From: Kryptolebias marmoratus
Taxonomy: Eukaryota; Chordata; Actinopteri; Cyprinodontiformes; Rivulidae
Direction of reading: 5' to 3'
NCBI RefSeq assembly: GCF_001649575.2
Contig: NC_051451.1
Coordinates: 20,211,665-20,275,664 of the forward strand
Length of the DNA: 64,000 nt
Below, one piece after another: positions 13,501 through 24,400 of this stretch. Numbering within the stretch: the first letter of the stretch is position 1; each line of letters begins with the position of its first letter. Both the position numbers and the translations under genes were made by a program. Below the pieces are notes generated by a model. It worked only from the letters and a program-made list of their open reading frames with translations. It did no database searches and was not told the DNA's origin.

Positions 13501-15917
13501 TCTTGTGATTATTAGTATGATTTAAACTTTTAACGGTAGCAACACGTTAAAATGAAACGTACTGCAGCTGATAGGTTGATGGGTTTGCTTTCTGAGATTT
13601 TCTAAATGAGTTAGAGAAAGTTTCTTAATCATTTTTTAAAGCTTAAACACATTAAATGTAGGACAAAGCTGTGTCATGATCTGCATGGCGCTTCATTAAA
13701 CTTGTGCTTTTGTCTTCTAAATGTTAGAATAACTGCTAAATGTATTCAACAATCAAAGCAGTTAATATTAATGTCATCATGGCTACAAGGCTTTTCACCT
13801 GCAAGCCTTATATATATTCCACTTTTACAGGACTTCATGAATGGGTGTAAAATTGGCAGGAAAAAAAAAGACCTCCCTTCATGCAACTAACCTAAGGAGA
13901 AAGGTGCTAAAACGGGCTTGTTAAATGACACTGCTGGTTAGAAACACTAATTTATGACAGTAGACATCAGGTGTGATGTGTGCCCTATTAAAAGATGGAA
14001 AACCATCAACTAGTTAATGTGTTTTTCGAAGCTATTTAATGCCTCTTATTTTGAAACTCACCTTCCGACTCAAAGCAATGAGCAGACACTCTGAAGCCTC
14101 CAGCTGCAGGTCCTGTTCACTCAGCAGCAGACACAACATCTCCAGCAGCTTACAGTTTCCAGATGTGATGTGCACCAAAGACACCCAGTCTATGTAGCCT
14201 GCGAGTGTGTTCAGTGTAGCCACGGCAACTCGACAGTGAGCTCTGGCCTGCGTGTGGAGGTAAACGGTCAAAAAACAAACGAACAGCGAGACCAAAGCAA
14301 TTGACGTAACTTAGTTCATTTCGGAGCAGCGAAGTAGTGTTTCACCTGCAGTTCATGTCCAGGTATTTCTTTCTGGATAACAAAAAAAAAAACAAAAAAC
14401 AAATAAGTCTACAGTTGAAATCAAAATGAACTTTCAAACACTGACATAAAAGTGTTAAGCCACCACTGACCACTTTGCGATAGTCCTCAACATTCGTATG
14501 CAGAATGGCCAAAATGAAACTGAAGAAGCTATCCATGTTCTGGGTGAGCGTCTGCTGAATGTCTCGGCGTCGCTGGCTGGGCAACGTCTGGAAGGTGATC
14601 ACATCCTCTGCCAGCCTCAAAAGGATCAGCATGACCAGTTCTGTCTGTGCCTCCTACAGCAAACACAAGTTTGGTTTTATTATCCAACATTTAGCACAAA
14701 AAAAAAGCCCCAAATTTCTGAGGACTTTGGCTTAGAGAAGTCGATCAAACGTGGGTGACACTGATGATATAATGACGTTAAGGTTTGTAGGTCAGAGATG
14801 ACGATGTCTGTTGTACCGTGGCTAAGTTTGCATGATGAAGTCATATGAAAATTAGTGACCTCTTATAGGAATACATTTGCTTGCTTGCCATTACATAATC
14901 CTATTCAAATCAAATCTACTCAGGTTGAGGAAAAAAAAAAAAAAGAAAAGCGACACTTCCGGCACCAGGCATGCTACTCACCCCTTGGCTGGTGAGCGCC
15001 TCCATCTCCTTCAACATGTCTGGCCAATTCTGTGGCCACTCTCTCTTTATCATTTCCACGGTTATTCGCGACAGGGCATCTTTGATGTGGCTCTCTTCCT
15101 CCAGGATTGAACGAGTACCCTGTGAAGACCCAGTGGAAGCGGCAGAAATCAAAAGCAAGTCAGACAGCCTTCTGCGGTTACGTTCGCCCTCTTGTACTCT
15201 CACACCTACAGTTGACAGCAGCTGCATGGCACACTCCTTCAACTGGACCTTCTCTTGTTGCTGCATGTCGTTCCACCTGAACCTGCAGTGTACAATCAGA
15301 CATATGAGAATAGGCGGCTTTTAACGTGTTATTTACTTTTAGGTCACATGTGCGCCACTCACTTGATGACGTGCTCCAGTATTTGCAAACCAAAGTGTCT
15401 CACCACAGCTGGCTGGGTTTTGTCAGCTAATTGAAGGCCACATGGGACACACAGGGTGCTCGTGTCTTTAAACTCTTCGCAAAACTGCCCAGAAGATTAA
15501 ACCATGTTATTTTGCAGACAGTTTAATCCACTAAACGCTGAAGGGTTAATCAGATAACGCAAAGAGAGATTCACGTGTTAAGGCACCAGGTAGCGGTTCA
15601 AATGAATGAGCTAACCTACAAATAGGAGTTCTGTTGCCCTTTTTCACAACATAATGCTAAAACAAATATTTCTAAGCCGCTGTTAAGAAGTTATTACTAA
15701 ATTAAGACGTTAACTTATTTAGCTTTGTGTGCAAGCAATGCTTGCCTCACTAAAAAAGCAACAATAAACGACAAGCTAGCTATAAGCTAACTAGCAAAAC
15801 TGGTAACATTGCTACCTTTAAGGCCTCCGTTCGGTAAATTTGGCTTGTTTCTGCATCCATTATCACAACCACAGCTTTTATAAGCTGATCGCACGTGGCA
15901 GCCACCTGGTCAGCCAT
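5247..15917 (-). CDS. xpo5: Exportin-5, complete 32-exon coding region
   Basis: Exportin-5 is the karyopherin-beta family RanGTP-dependent nuclear exporter of pre-miRNA hairpins and other structured RNAs. The joined exons give 1206 codons plus stop, close to the 1204 residues I recall for the human protein. The start MADQVAATCDQL and the C-terminal stretch QFRKEVHIRNLPSLFKK match the family end to end. Residues about 100-260 form the Xpo1-like block (ILEEESHIKDALSRI, then KREWPQNWPDML); the rest is helical HEAT-repeat sequence. Diagnostic segments include NTLAGYIDWVS, DFDSDEDFN, DPLILSCVLSN and LEEAKAGGFVVGYTS. The ATG at 15915-15917 was chosen because it begins the conserved N-terminus in a GC-richer stretch. 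The gene lies head to head with tp53bp2. Every intron read is GT-AG except intron 23, which is AT-AC. No internal stop or frameshift was found, so the gene looks functional. Identification is very firm. Confidence 0.97.
7553..8600 (-). mobile_element. Rex3/RTE-like LINE fragment in xpo5 intron 25
   Basis: Reading the minus strand gives decayed reverse-transcriptase sequence in several frames. In order: VYMCFVDLEKA, then YNQSRSCDRI, then VGLHQGCPSSLILF (the usual GLRQGCxLSPILF block), then SLLFAVDVVLLASS (the catalytic FADD motif with one D changed to V). The 3' end reads AGAAGATGGATGAATATAAA, like the GATG-type tail of Rex3. Multiple stops show it is dead. An 87-nt piece of xpo5 exon 26 interrupts it between the YNQSRS and LGTKS blocks. 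The clade call is from memory of teleost LINEs. Confidence 0.75.
8349..8435 (-). repeat. Decayed copy of xpo5 exon 26 inside the LINE
   Basis: This stretch matches 7424-7509, which is most of xpo5 exon 26 plus its AG acceptor, in the same orientation. Long exact blocks are TAGACGTAGGATCTC, CCTCCAACAT, ACAGAGCTCC and GCTCTTCCTCATCTTCTCCACTAT minus its first base. The middle 25 or so bases have diverged. By eye the identity is about 80-85 percent outside that middle. The copy has an in-frame TAG, so it cannot replace exon 26. Confidence 0.8.
8991..9175 (-). other. xpo5: AT-AC U12-type intron in xpo5 (intron 23)
   Basis: Read on the minus strand, exon 23 ends CCAATGCTTC and the intron begins ATATCCTTTTT, a perfect U12-type 5' splice site. 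The intron ends TTCCCTTAACAAGTGTATAC before GACTGTTTTTG. TTCCCTTAAC (9001-9010) fits the U12 branch-point consensus TTCCTTAAC with one change, and its branch adenosine at 9002 lies 11 nt from the AC end, inside the usual 10-15 nt window. No GT-AG pair nearby keeps the conserved frame. The 185-nt intron therefore needs the minor spliceosome. Confidence 0.9.
10265..10330. repeat. Possible hAT-type transposon end in xpo5 intron 19
   Basis: The segment GGGTGTAACGATACATGTAT followed by TCGTACTGAACCATC resembles terminal sequence of teleost hAT elements (usually TGTAACGATACA then CGAACCGTTCGG). I could not find a matching opposite end, so the element is partial or too decayed to bound. The rest of the intron (10331-10721) has no recognised feature. 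Confidence 0.4.
14346..14372 (-). other. xpo5: 27-nt microexon 6 of xpo5
   Basis: Between exon 5 (ending EDYRKV) and exon 7 (starting ARAHCRV) lies a 27-nt exon coding KEIPGHELQ, with a CCAG acceptor and a GTGAAA donor. It is phase 0 on both sides. Including it gives about the same spacing as the human protein between the conserved QNM block and NCRVGVAALNTLAGY. Its length is divisible by three, so it could be skipped without a frameshift. Confidence 0.8.
15120..15209 (-). other. xpo5: 90-nt stop-free intron 3 of xpo5
   Basis: The intron between exons 3 and 4 has a good donor (GTAGGTGTG) and acceptor (CTTCACAG). It is exactly 90 nt, is in phase 0 and contains no stop, so the frame runs straight through exon 3, the intron and exon 4. 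Retention would add 30 arginine- and serine-rich residues (beginning VGVRVQEGERNRRR) between LLST and GTRSILEEE. The human protein as I recall it has no such insert at this point (LIANGTLNILEEE), which is why I call this an intron. Confidence 0.8.
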
Positions 15918-16090
15918 GACTTCAGGTAGCTTCGGTCACACCGTTAACACGAAAGTAAGCAACTCCCTTATGCAAAACAACTGCACTACAGCGGGCTAGC
16001 AGCAGGCAGCGCGTGTCACTAACTGGGGGAAGCAACAACGTCGGCCAACGTGCGCAAAACGCCAAGCGGGTTTGAACCCTTAGGCTTGCC
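15918..16090 (-). promoter_or_regulatory. xpo5 5' UTR and promoter region
   Basis: The segment just upstream of the xpo5 start is richer in CG dinucleotides (GCGCGTG, CAACGTCGGCC, GTGCGC, AAACGCCAAGCG) than the AT-rich sequence beyond 16100. It has no TATA box, as expected for a housekeeping promoter. The transcription start cannot be placed from sequence alone. Confidence 0.45.
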
Positions 16091-16603
16091 GTCCAAAAAA
16101 GGGAATTCTAGGTATTGTAGTCCTGTAATAGTTTGTTTCATCCGAAAAATAACTAAAAGTCTGATTATTTCAGCATTTTGAGGTTTAAATGATTATGTGC
16201 CTTTCTAAAACATAAACAAATAACAATCTTTGAAAGTATTTATTGTATTATAACCTTATCATTAATACTATTTTGCCTAGTTTAGTATCAAAATAGATTT
16301 ATATTCAATTATTTATGGTCAATTATAACTTTCATAGTTGCCAGTACTCACCTTACCTTTCAGCCATACTAACTACTTACCTATTACTAGACATAGTCAT
16401 TATTTATTTATTTTGTTCATATATGTTACTAATTGTTTGAATTTGACCCTGTGCTGGAGTTGTTTCACTGAATTTTAGTCACCCTGGTATGGTCATTTTT
16501 AAATAGATGCATTTATATTACTTTTTTAAATAGCAAGAAAATAAACAAGGAAGATACTATATTACTCAAAAATCCCTCCCCTATGTGCATATATATATAT
16601 ATA

Positions 16604-17226
16604 TAAAAAAAAAAAATTCCCTTCTCACCCTCCGCGGGTGGTCTTTGTTTCATCCTCTGAGCTCGGGTCCTCTACCAGAGGCCTGGGAGCTTGAGGGTTC
16701 TGCGCAGTATCTTGGCTGTGCCTAGAACTGCACATTTCTGGACTGAGATGTCTGATGTTGTTCCTGGGATCTGTTGTAGCCACTGCTCCAGTTTGGGGGT
16801 GACTGCCCCTAGGGCCCCGATGACCACAGGCACCACTGTGGTCTTTACCTTCCAGGCCTTTTCCAGTTCCTCTCTGAGGCCCTGGTATTTCTCCAGTTTC
16901 TCGTGCTCCTTTTTCCTGATGTTGCAATCACTCGGTATTGCTACATCCACCACAACTGCTTTCCTCTGTTGTTTATCCACCACCACAATGTCCGGTTGGT
17001 TCGCCATTACCATTTTGTCTGTCTGGATCTGGAAGTCCCACAGGATCTTAGCTCGGTCATTCTCCACTACCTTTGGGGGTGTTCCCCACTTTGATCTCAG
17101 GGCTTCCAGTCCATATTCTGCACAGATGTTTCTGTACACTATGACAGCCACTTGGTTATGACGTTGCATGTATGCTTTCCCTGCCAGCATCTTGCACCCT
17201 GCTGTTATGTGCTGGACTGTCTCAGG
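16604..17226 (-). mobile_element. R4/Dong-like LINE, 3' fragment with endonuclease domain (copy 1)
   Basis: The minus-strand open frame 16672-17190 (172 aa) is the C-terminus of a non-LTR retrotransposon of the R2/R4 type. It runs from a zinc-knuckle remnant (CKMLAGKAYMQRHNQVA) into a restriction-enzyme-like endonuclease: NQPDIVVVDKQQRKAVVVDVA, with the PD near residue 66 and further aspartates near 72 and 82. It ends ILRRTLKLPGLW. Upstream reverse transcriptase is missing, so the copy is 5' truncated. Both ends abut TA dinucleotide repeats (about 16589-16605 and 17227-17252). The frame is still open over this length, which suggests a fairly young insertion. Confidence 0.8.
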
Positions 17227-17252
17227 GATATATATATATATATATATATATA

Positions 17253-17378
17253 TTTTTTAAATTCCCTTCTCACCCTCCGAGTGGTCTCGTTTCATCCTCT
17301 GAGCTCGGGTCCTCTACCAGAGGCCTGGGAGCTTGAGGGTTTTGCGCAGTATCTTGGCTGTGCCTAGAACTGCACATT
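17253..17378 (-). mobile_element. R4/Dong-like LINE, short 3' fragment (copy 2)
   Basis: Repeats the last ~120 nt of copy 1 (AATTCCCTTCTCACCCTCCG, TCATCCTCTGAGCTCGGGTC, CTCTACCAGAGGCCTGGGAG, TGTGCCTAGAACTGCACAT on the plus strand) with few changes and a small deletion near GTGGTCT. It too is flanked by TA repeats, at 17227-17252 and 17383-17398. It is 5' truncated independently of copy 1. Confidence 0.8.
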
Positions 17379-17888
17379 TATTTATATATATATATATAGA
17401 AAAGCAAACTATGTAATCTTTTAAATTATTCCTTAACACATGGTTCTGATGACCCACTGCACTATAGGCCAATAACATAAAACCTCATAGAACCACTTTG
17501 AAACTGTTTAGGCACCTTTATGAGCAACTTGTTGCAAAAACACACACACAGGCTGCTCATATGTGCATGTGCATCTAGCTATAGTTTATGTAAAGTTTGA
17601 AGACTCAGTTCAAACATCATTTTTAAAATGATGTGAGGAAAAACCCATACATAATGTTACTCAACGTAAACGCTTGCCAGATTTTTCACCATCCTCTTCC
17701 ATTTTATATAAGAAACAGACCTGTTCATTCCTTACTCTAGTACAGGTTTAACTTGGGCTAATTTATCCCTTCCCCATGATGATTTTTAAAGATAATTCAG
17801 TTTTGGTGTTTCACACAAACAGTGAGTGTTTATGCTGTCCGACGAGGGGGTGGAGCCTAAATTCCAAAGTGGAACGAACTTCCTTTCG

Positions 17889-17896
17889 TGACGTCA
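17889..17896 (+). promoter_or_regulatory. Palindromic CRE upstream of tp53bp2
   Basis: TGACGTCA, a perfect cAMP-response element (CREB/ATF site), lies some 77 nt upstream of the 5' splice site of the presumed first exon of tp53bp2. The surrounding 17840-18130 is CG-rich relative to its flanks and has no TATA box. It is a likely core promoter element, inferred from position and motif only. Confidence 0.55.
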
Positions 17897-17899
17897 CTC

Positions 17900-17973
17900 C
17901 GGGATAGGCTGAGGTCCACCGAGCAGCGTTGTCAGTCAGCAGGGTTTCGGGCTTATCGCCGTCGTTCCTGCTT
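17900..17973 (+). other. tp53bp2: Presumed non-coding first exon of tp53bp2
   Basis: The CG-containing segment ends CTGCTT followed by GTAAGTAAAA, a strong donor. A matching acceptor (TTTTCAACGCAG) ends at 18289, just before the exon with the start codon. The 5' boundary is a guess, since no transcript evidence is available. Transcription could also begin inside 17974-18289. Confidence 0.45.
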
Positions 17974-18289
17974 GTAAGTAAAACCTTTTAAAACAGCCAC
18001 ATACTTCCGTAATATCGTTTTGCGTGTTTTTTTCAACGTCTTTGTGTTGTTGTCGAAGTTGTGCGTTTTCCCCCCGTTGTCTCTCGCGCTCGCGACTAGC
18101 CGTTTTTTTTTTTTTTTTTCCAAAGTTAAGCGATGCTCGCAACGAGAAACTTTTGGCCGTGAAGGCCCCGTGTTATCTGTAGCAACAGGTCCGCGATACT
18201 GGCTTCTGCTAACATTAACATGTTTTACAAATCGAGTGCCTTTTGCTGGTCGAACCGAATTAAGGACGTGTTTTGTGTTTTCAACGCAG

Positions 18290-18421
18290 GGAAAGTTGCA
18301 TCGCCTTGCCCCGTCGCCAGGTTCGGGCTCTCGAGTTTCGACCGCTTTCGTCGAAACTGCCCCGGTGGGAATTCATGCTGTGCTGGTTACCTAAATGCGG
18401 TACGACGCTAAAATGATGCCG
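18290..18421 (+). other. tp53bp2: tp53bp2 start-codon exon (nine coding bases)
   Basis: ATGATGCCG at 18413-18421 is followed directly by the donor GTAAGG. Joined to the acceptor at 26756 (CTGTGCACAG before ATGTTCCTGACT) it gives MMP-MFLTVY, the N-terminus I recall for mammalian ASPP2. An upstream acceptor at 18280-18289 (TTTTCAACGCAG) suggests the exon begins at 18290. The downstream ATG at 26757 could also initiate, so two start sites are possible. Confidence 0.8.
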
Positions 18422-21400
18422 GTAAGGTTGATTTTATTTTGTAGAAGTTTCGACACTGTCCTCCTTGTTTACATAATTTTTGCCTGTTCGCTGCAGTCGT
18501 CTTCTCGTAATGTTCGCTTGTAAATTGCCTGGATATTTAAACTCACGTGGCAAGTTGATCCAGTATTAATTGCTCTGTGCCCTTACACAAGCCTCTGCTG
18601 TGAAGTTTATTAGCTGTGATCAGTGCTTGTGACTGAGACGTAATGCATTTGCTTCGTGGCATACATCCATTATGGTTGTAGTGTCTCAATTTGACATTTC
18701 TTGTATAGCTGTGTACTCGGGACACCGACCCCGAAAGATGCTGTTTAACCCAACAGATGCATTCATTTGGATATATTATTAGTATATACCCTTCCATCCT
18801 GCTCAGAGCACACAGCAGGTTGGAGGCACCTGTCAATTCCTCCTGGCACTGGCTAACATCAGCTCTGGACTCCTGCCCTGTCGTCACCATCATCATCTTC
18901 ATCGTCAGAGGTCCATTGCTTTTGCTGCAGTGCAAGGTCCAGTCTCTCGGCACTTTCTGAGACGTGCAGAGACGACAGGGGACAGAGGTGTCTGCCTGTG
19001 TGTGCTCTCTGTTGGGAAATAAGACCTGAAATGTACAGACTAGTATGTACGGATCATTAAACCAAGTTAAAGTGTTGAAAATATGTCCAGTAAAGCTGGA
19101 TCGTCATTGTATGTTAAATGATGGTAGAAAAAATTACAGACTAATGATCTATAATCCTGCTTGTACATGTGTTTGGGTTTTACCTACGTTGTCCCCTTTG
19201 CTCTAATCTGTGCCCCAGTATACCGGCTTGATCAATGAATTACTAATCTTTAAAAAGGAGGCAGGGTTGTATTTGAACCGTTCCCTCCTAGTTTATGACC
19301 TCAGTCTATGGTTGACATGTCTTTATGTGTTAACAACAAGCTTGGTTCTCATGGGTACCATATAAACAGTCACCCTTGTGTTGAAGAACTGCTTATTTAT
19401 TGCCTAAAGGCAACCTTAAAGGGCCAACACACATACAGAAATTTATTTCTGTCACCTAATATATATGTGCCCAGCTTGTGTTTTGGTGTGTTTGAGGGAG
19501 ATACAGCTTCTTGTGTTTGCCTGATAAACAAAAAATGGCCTCTGTAGATGTGTCTGATCTGAAGTATTGTCTTAGAAATTACACCAGCAGCCCGTCATGA
19601 CCCTGGTAGTGCAGGCCGGGGGCTTGGGGGAGGTAATGAGAGCGTGGTGTAATAATTGCTGGCTGGGATGGTAAATAGGGGGGGGGTCTCTGTTTCTCTT
19701 GAACAATGAGCTAAAAGGACTCTTAACAGTGTGCTGTGAAGAGCACATTGTTTGTGCGTCTGTGCTATGGCATCACCCTGATAAGGAATACTCATCCTTT
19801 ATTGAACCATAGCGTTGTGTAACTCATTTACACCTGAATTACTACTGCTGCTCAAGCCAGCTTTCTGTTTATGATACGTTTTCACTTGAATTCTGTAATT
19901 GTCTATGAGATTTGTGAGTTTAGATTAGTTATTATTAAACAACAAAAATTGCTTAAGGAACTATCTGGTGTGGTTTTCAGCTTTCACGCTCATAAATCTT
20001 GTTGCTTTCGCAATCCTCTCCCATGATTTGAGCTGCTTACTCTGCAGATTTTTATGCCGGTGTTTTTTTTTTGTGCCCACATATTTTAGTTTATCGCTCA
20101 CCTTTTTAACTGTTGCTGATTTTACCACTCTGGTTGGACAGTGCGAACGTGAAGTTGTGCTTTGGGAAGCTGAACTTTTGCTGTGTGTGTCAACAGAAAC
20201 CCGAATAAGATTTCTCTGTGACTGCCACATGCTTGCGTTACTCTGTGGGAGAGTTGATGTGGTTATATAACTAGAACGCCAAACTGATAGACAAAGATCC
20301 TGAAGTACACTGTTTTGACCTTTGTCTCCAGATGAAACAGGGTTATTGTGTAAGCCGAAGAGTAAAGTGTTAAAACACAGTGGGTTTTTAATGGTGTCAT
20401 CTCCTGGAATTCATGTTATCAGTTTAATATCATGTCTAGGCAGTAAGAAAAACCACATCAGTCACCTAAGCAAGTATCAGCTTGGAATACTGAGCAACTC
20501 AGAACTGAGAAATCTGTGTAAAATGTATTACATTCCTATAATTCCAGAGAAACCTGCTTTACCACATGACAAAAATGTTGTGAAATAACATAGTTTAATG
20601 TTGAACTACTAACCTAGTCGTGAGGAATTCAAAAGCAAATCGGGCTCGGCCTATCACGAGCTGTTATGAGCTTAGATGAAATACAATTTGCGTGTGGTGC
20701 ATTTATGGATGTCATAATAATGGCAATAACTGTTAGTCAACAGACTCAAACCGAAGGGAGGGTTTGAAAAAAACGGTGAACCACTAAAATGTGAGTTTCT
20801 TCGAACAATCAGACAGCACACATCTACTCCCAGTTTTGATCCACGTCTGCTCTTGATGCAAATATTGTTGCATCCCGAATTTCTCTCGAATTGGCATCTG
20901 GCCCTTGGTGGAAACCTTTTAAGGAGAAAAATGATCTGGTAGGTGAGAGGAGTTCAGAAAGCAAAACCATCTTTAGTTACCACTTTCAAATGCTGGTGAT
21001 ATAATGTAATGGGTTTTTTTCTATTTATCTTCTCTTGTGGTGAGTTGGAAATGTGGCTGAATCACACAGAAATTCATTGGCATTAGTACTTTACTCTTCT
21101 GTTTGAGTGGCCGCATATTGTATTGTTCATAGGCCATTTTTTTTCTGCCACTGACAGCCAGTACCTGGCATGTATTAGTAATGCTCTTCTCCAGGGGCTT
21201 TTGTCAGGGCTGAAACTCTACTGTCAAGGAAGATCTAATATATATCAGACCTGGAACAGTTCATGTGGTGGCTTTCTGTATTCTGCATCTCACACTCAGC
21301 TATTCTCCCACTCTTTTTTGCATTTGACTGATTAAACCACACAGACATCATTATAAGCTGGCGTCTCCCACATTTCCCTCTCGCTCATTTTTTACATGCG

Positions 21401-24400
21401 AGTCGATAAAATGCCATTTTCGCATTTATATTATTCCATTATAGCAATTACACTTTAGTGAAATTGTCATTAAAAAAAACAACAACACCAACAATTTAGC
21501 AATAATTCTTCTTTCCTCAATTTTGATTCCCATTTCTTCCTATCTCCCAGATTGGGCTGTCTTCATCACATAAACAAAAAGTAGAGAAATATTTCAAGAT
21601 TGCAGATCATGATTGATAGGGTAAGTGCTGCAGTGCTTACAGCGAGAAGAGATGTTGCAGAAAAGGCACAACTGCTTTAGAGTGTTGTAAAAGCTCCCTT
21701 TTCTTCTAAAGGTTTGCAGCCGAACGATGCAAATGCTTTTCAGAGTCACTGTGCAGTCTGCTGTGTGTTTCCTAACCTTTTTGCCCTTGCTGCCTCATCC
21801 TCTGGTGCAGCATAGTAAAACAGAGAGTGGGTGAAAGAGACAAAGAGAAATAAAGCAGAAAGCCATTAGGGAGTTCTCTGTTGCCTCACCTTTTTTGAAG
21901 GACCACTATGCTGGAACAGTTTCAACTCTTGAAGCAGTGAAGGGAGAACCAAGAAGCACACACACACACAAATGCTGCTGCAATGCCTTAGAAACTTGCA
22001 GTAATTAAATTCAAAGATTTGCTCAATAAAACCTACTGATTCATTTGTGTATAAAGGCTATATCTGTAATTGAAAGTGTGTATGGCCGAAGGTAGAACAG
22101 CTCTAAGGTGAAGAATAACCTGGTATGGGTTAAGGAGTAACTTCTGCTGCTGTCAGTCAGTCTCACAATGTCCACCTTGTTATTCCACTTTAACCCTTTG
22201 CGTTAGATTGGTTGTTTTGTGCTAATAGTTATTAATCTTACTGAGTTTATTAACACAGTTATGCGATCTGCTACTGTTTGTTCTGGCTATGACAGCGCTG
22301 CTCTTTAAAAAGTATTTTAATCTGTCTAAAGAAGGCAGTTTTATCAGTTTCAATTTGATTCTTATTGTGCACAAAGACAAAAGATGATTGTCCTTAAAAG
22401 AAAGAGATGTTGACCAACAACAGCAGGCATGTATCAGTAAACCCGGCTAAAATAACTTCCTGCTGTTACGGGAGACCTTGCAATGATATGTTGTTTTATT
22501 CAAACAAAAGCTCTTGTCAGATGGCAATTGAGCATATTTGTGTCGTGTCTGAATGAGGCCCTACAGTGCTTTGTGGAAACATTTTGCAACAAAAAAGTTG
22601 ACAAAGTTAAATAGTACCAAAGGTCATGCGCTTAGATGGGTTAATTATGAACACTACCAATGTTGCTACTTGTAGTGTAATTATTTAACATGAACACCAT
22701 GTCCGACACACTCATATAAAATTTTCTTATGATTTTGCATGATGTTTTGTATAAACTGAGACTAGCTCACCTAAATTGCCGTTCGATTCTGTGGAGTGGC
22801 AAATTCAGTGCGTACAGCGTAGTAATTAGTACCATCATTTTCTTAAGCATATCTAAATGAAGTCTAAAGAACGTCGATAAAAAAGTGACCAATGTCACAA
22901 AACATGAATTTCAGAGCCTAAACAGACCAGTAAGACATCCTCTCAAACGATGGTGTGGGTGTTTTCTCCATTCGCTGGTCAGTAGTTCTATCAGAGAGCA
23001 ATTCCTTGTGATGAATGTGTTTCTAGAACTTATAAACTGCAGTGGCAGGCAGTTTTGATCTTCCTAATTTAATATGTGACCATTTGTATCTGGACAATTA
23101 TCTAAAGAGACCATGGCAGCAGAATTGACCTTCGCAAAGAGGGTCGTTTCTAAGGTGGGATGAAAGGATTTATAGGCTTTTAGGTCTGTTCCAATTAACT
23201 TATCAAAGGATCGAACTAACTTCATTTTTCTTTGACCTGTTTCCACACACTTGTTTAGGAACAGTAAATGGCTGACTCCCGTTCTCTTTTTGTGCACTGG
23301 TTTGTTTCTGCTTGAGGGTCTGAACAGGAATAAATGCAGTAAACACCACTGCATTCAGTTAAATCTTAAGCCTGTTCAGATCTGATGGATGTAATTTTCT
23401 TTAGGGCTTTTAATGAGAGTAAAAGCAGCGTCTTTATCAACTTTATAGCTGTTATTCCTAGTGTGCGGTATTTCACTTCCCAGCCTTACGGGCATTTCAG
23501 CTTATCTAACTTCATGCTGGATAGAATCGCTGACAAAACAGGCAATCTCCTTGCAGTAACTCGGAGCAACTGTGACAGTGTTTCCCTTTTGTTTCCCAGT
23601 CTCTTACAAACCTTTCAACGAGGCAGGTCGAGCACTGCCAGCTGCAGCCTCTCTCCTGCTCTTAGATGTGTTCTTATTGCAGTGTATTTTGTCTGTAGGT
23701 TTTTGATGTTACAGCCTTTCATCTCAGCCTTCCTGTACCAGTCGGTCCTGAACCAAAGGTCTTAAAACTTAGCTTCACGAATGCAGGATTATGTTCCGCT
23801 CAAGTTATCACTATTGTACCTTTATAATCGGGAGGTTTAAAAAGGTACTGGCTATATAAAATGTAAATCTGGTGGTAAAAATAAAGAGCTGTTATGCAAA
23901 CTGTAGACGCCATTGCATGTGTGCATGTGATAAAATTTAAGCTTGCTATTATACTGAGCTAGTAAACAGTTAAAAGCTAAAATTGTATATATCAGATTAA
24001 CTTAATCCTTGAGATATATCCCCAGTGACCTTGCTATATGTCTGCTCCTTTTTGTGACTAACTACAGGACTGGCCAAATGTCTTTTTGAATTGACTATAA
24101 ATATCATAATGCTATTAACTGTGACACTAGTTCCAGTAGCTAGGTGATAGCTTTGCCTTTGCTGACACTACAGCACAATTAGTAATCTTTTAGTGAATCA
24201 CAGAGGCGGGATGTCCCCTCTGGACCCCTGGGTGATCTATATAGCCCATCTCAGACAGGAAGGAAGTGCAATTCAGCTCCTGTTTCTGTAATTTGCTTCA
24301 CATCTAAGAGACAGAAGGCAAGCATAGCAAATTCTGTCAAACTTTGTCATAGACGTACTGCAGTAGTGCTGCTCAGCTCCTTGCTTTTAAAAGACGGCCT

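Larger units (their letters stand above)
12434..15917 (-). other. xpo5: xpo5 exon map, exons 1-12
   Basis: Coding exons read by splice sites and frame, in transcript order: 1, 15816-15917; 2, 15363-15484; 3, 15210-15282; 4, 14982-15119; 5, 14471-14653; 6, 14346-14372 (27 nt); 7, 14062-14247; 8, 13359-13435; 9, 13043-13133; 10, 12841-12924; 11, 12601-12726; 12, 12434-12524. All introns here start GT and end AG. Codon counts of each exon agree with the coordinates and the phases join without a gap. They encode residues 1 to about 433: the RanGTP-binding N-terminal part and the first HEAT repeats, including the family signature SPSCEYSRMDFDSDEDFN in exon 12. Confidence 0.93.

Noticed and set aside
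14877..15324. Plus-strand frames of 77 and 117 codons
   Set aside because: Antisense shadows of xpo5 exons 3 and 4 and the stop-free intron.
16691..17161. 156-codon plus-strand open frame opposite the LINE endonuclease
   Set aside because: It is the antisense of the R4/Dong-like frame 16672-17190, whose minus-strand protein has the family motifs.
18543..18953. 136-codon minus-strand open frame in tp53bp2 intron 1
   Set aside because: No recognisable family, no supporting splice context, and composition like the surrounding intron.
23385..23765. 126-codon plus-strand open frame in tp53bp2 intron 1
   Set aside because: Low-complexity hydrophobic translation with no known domain; most likely chance.
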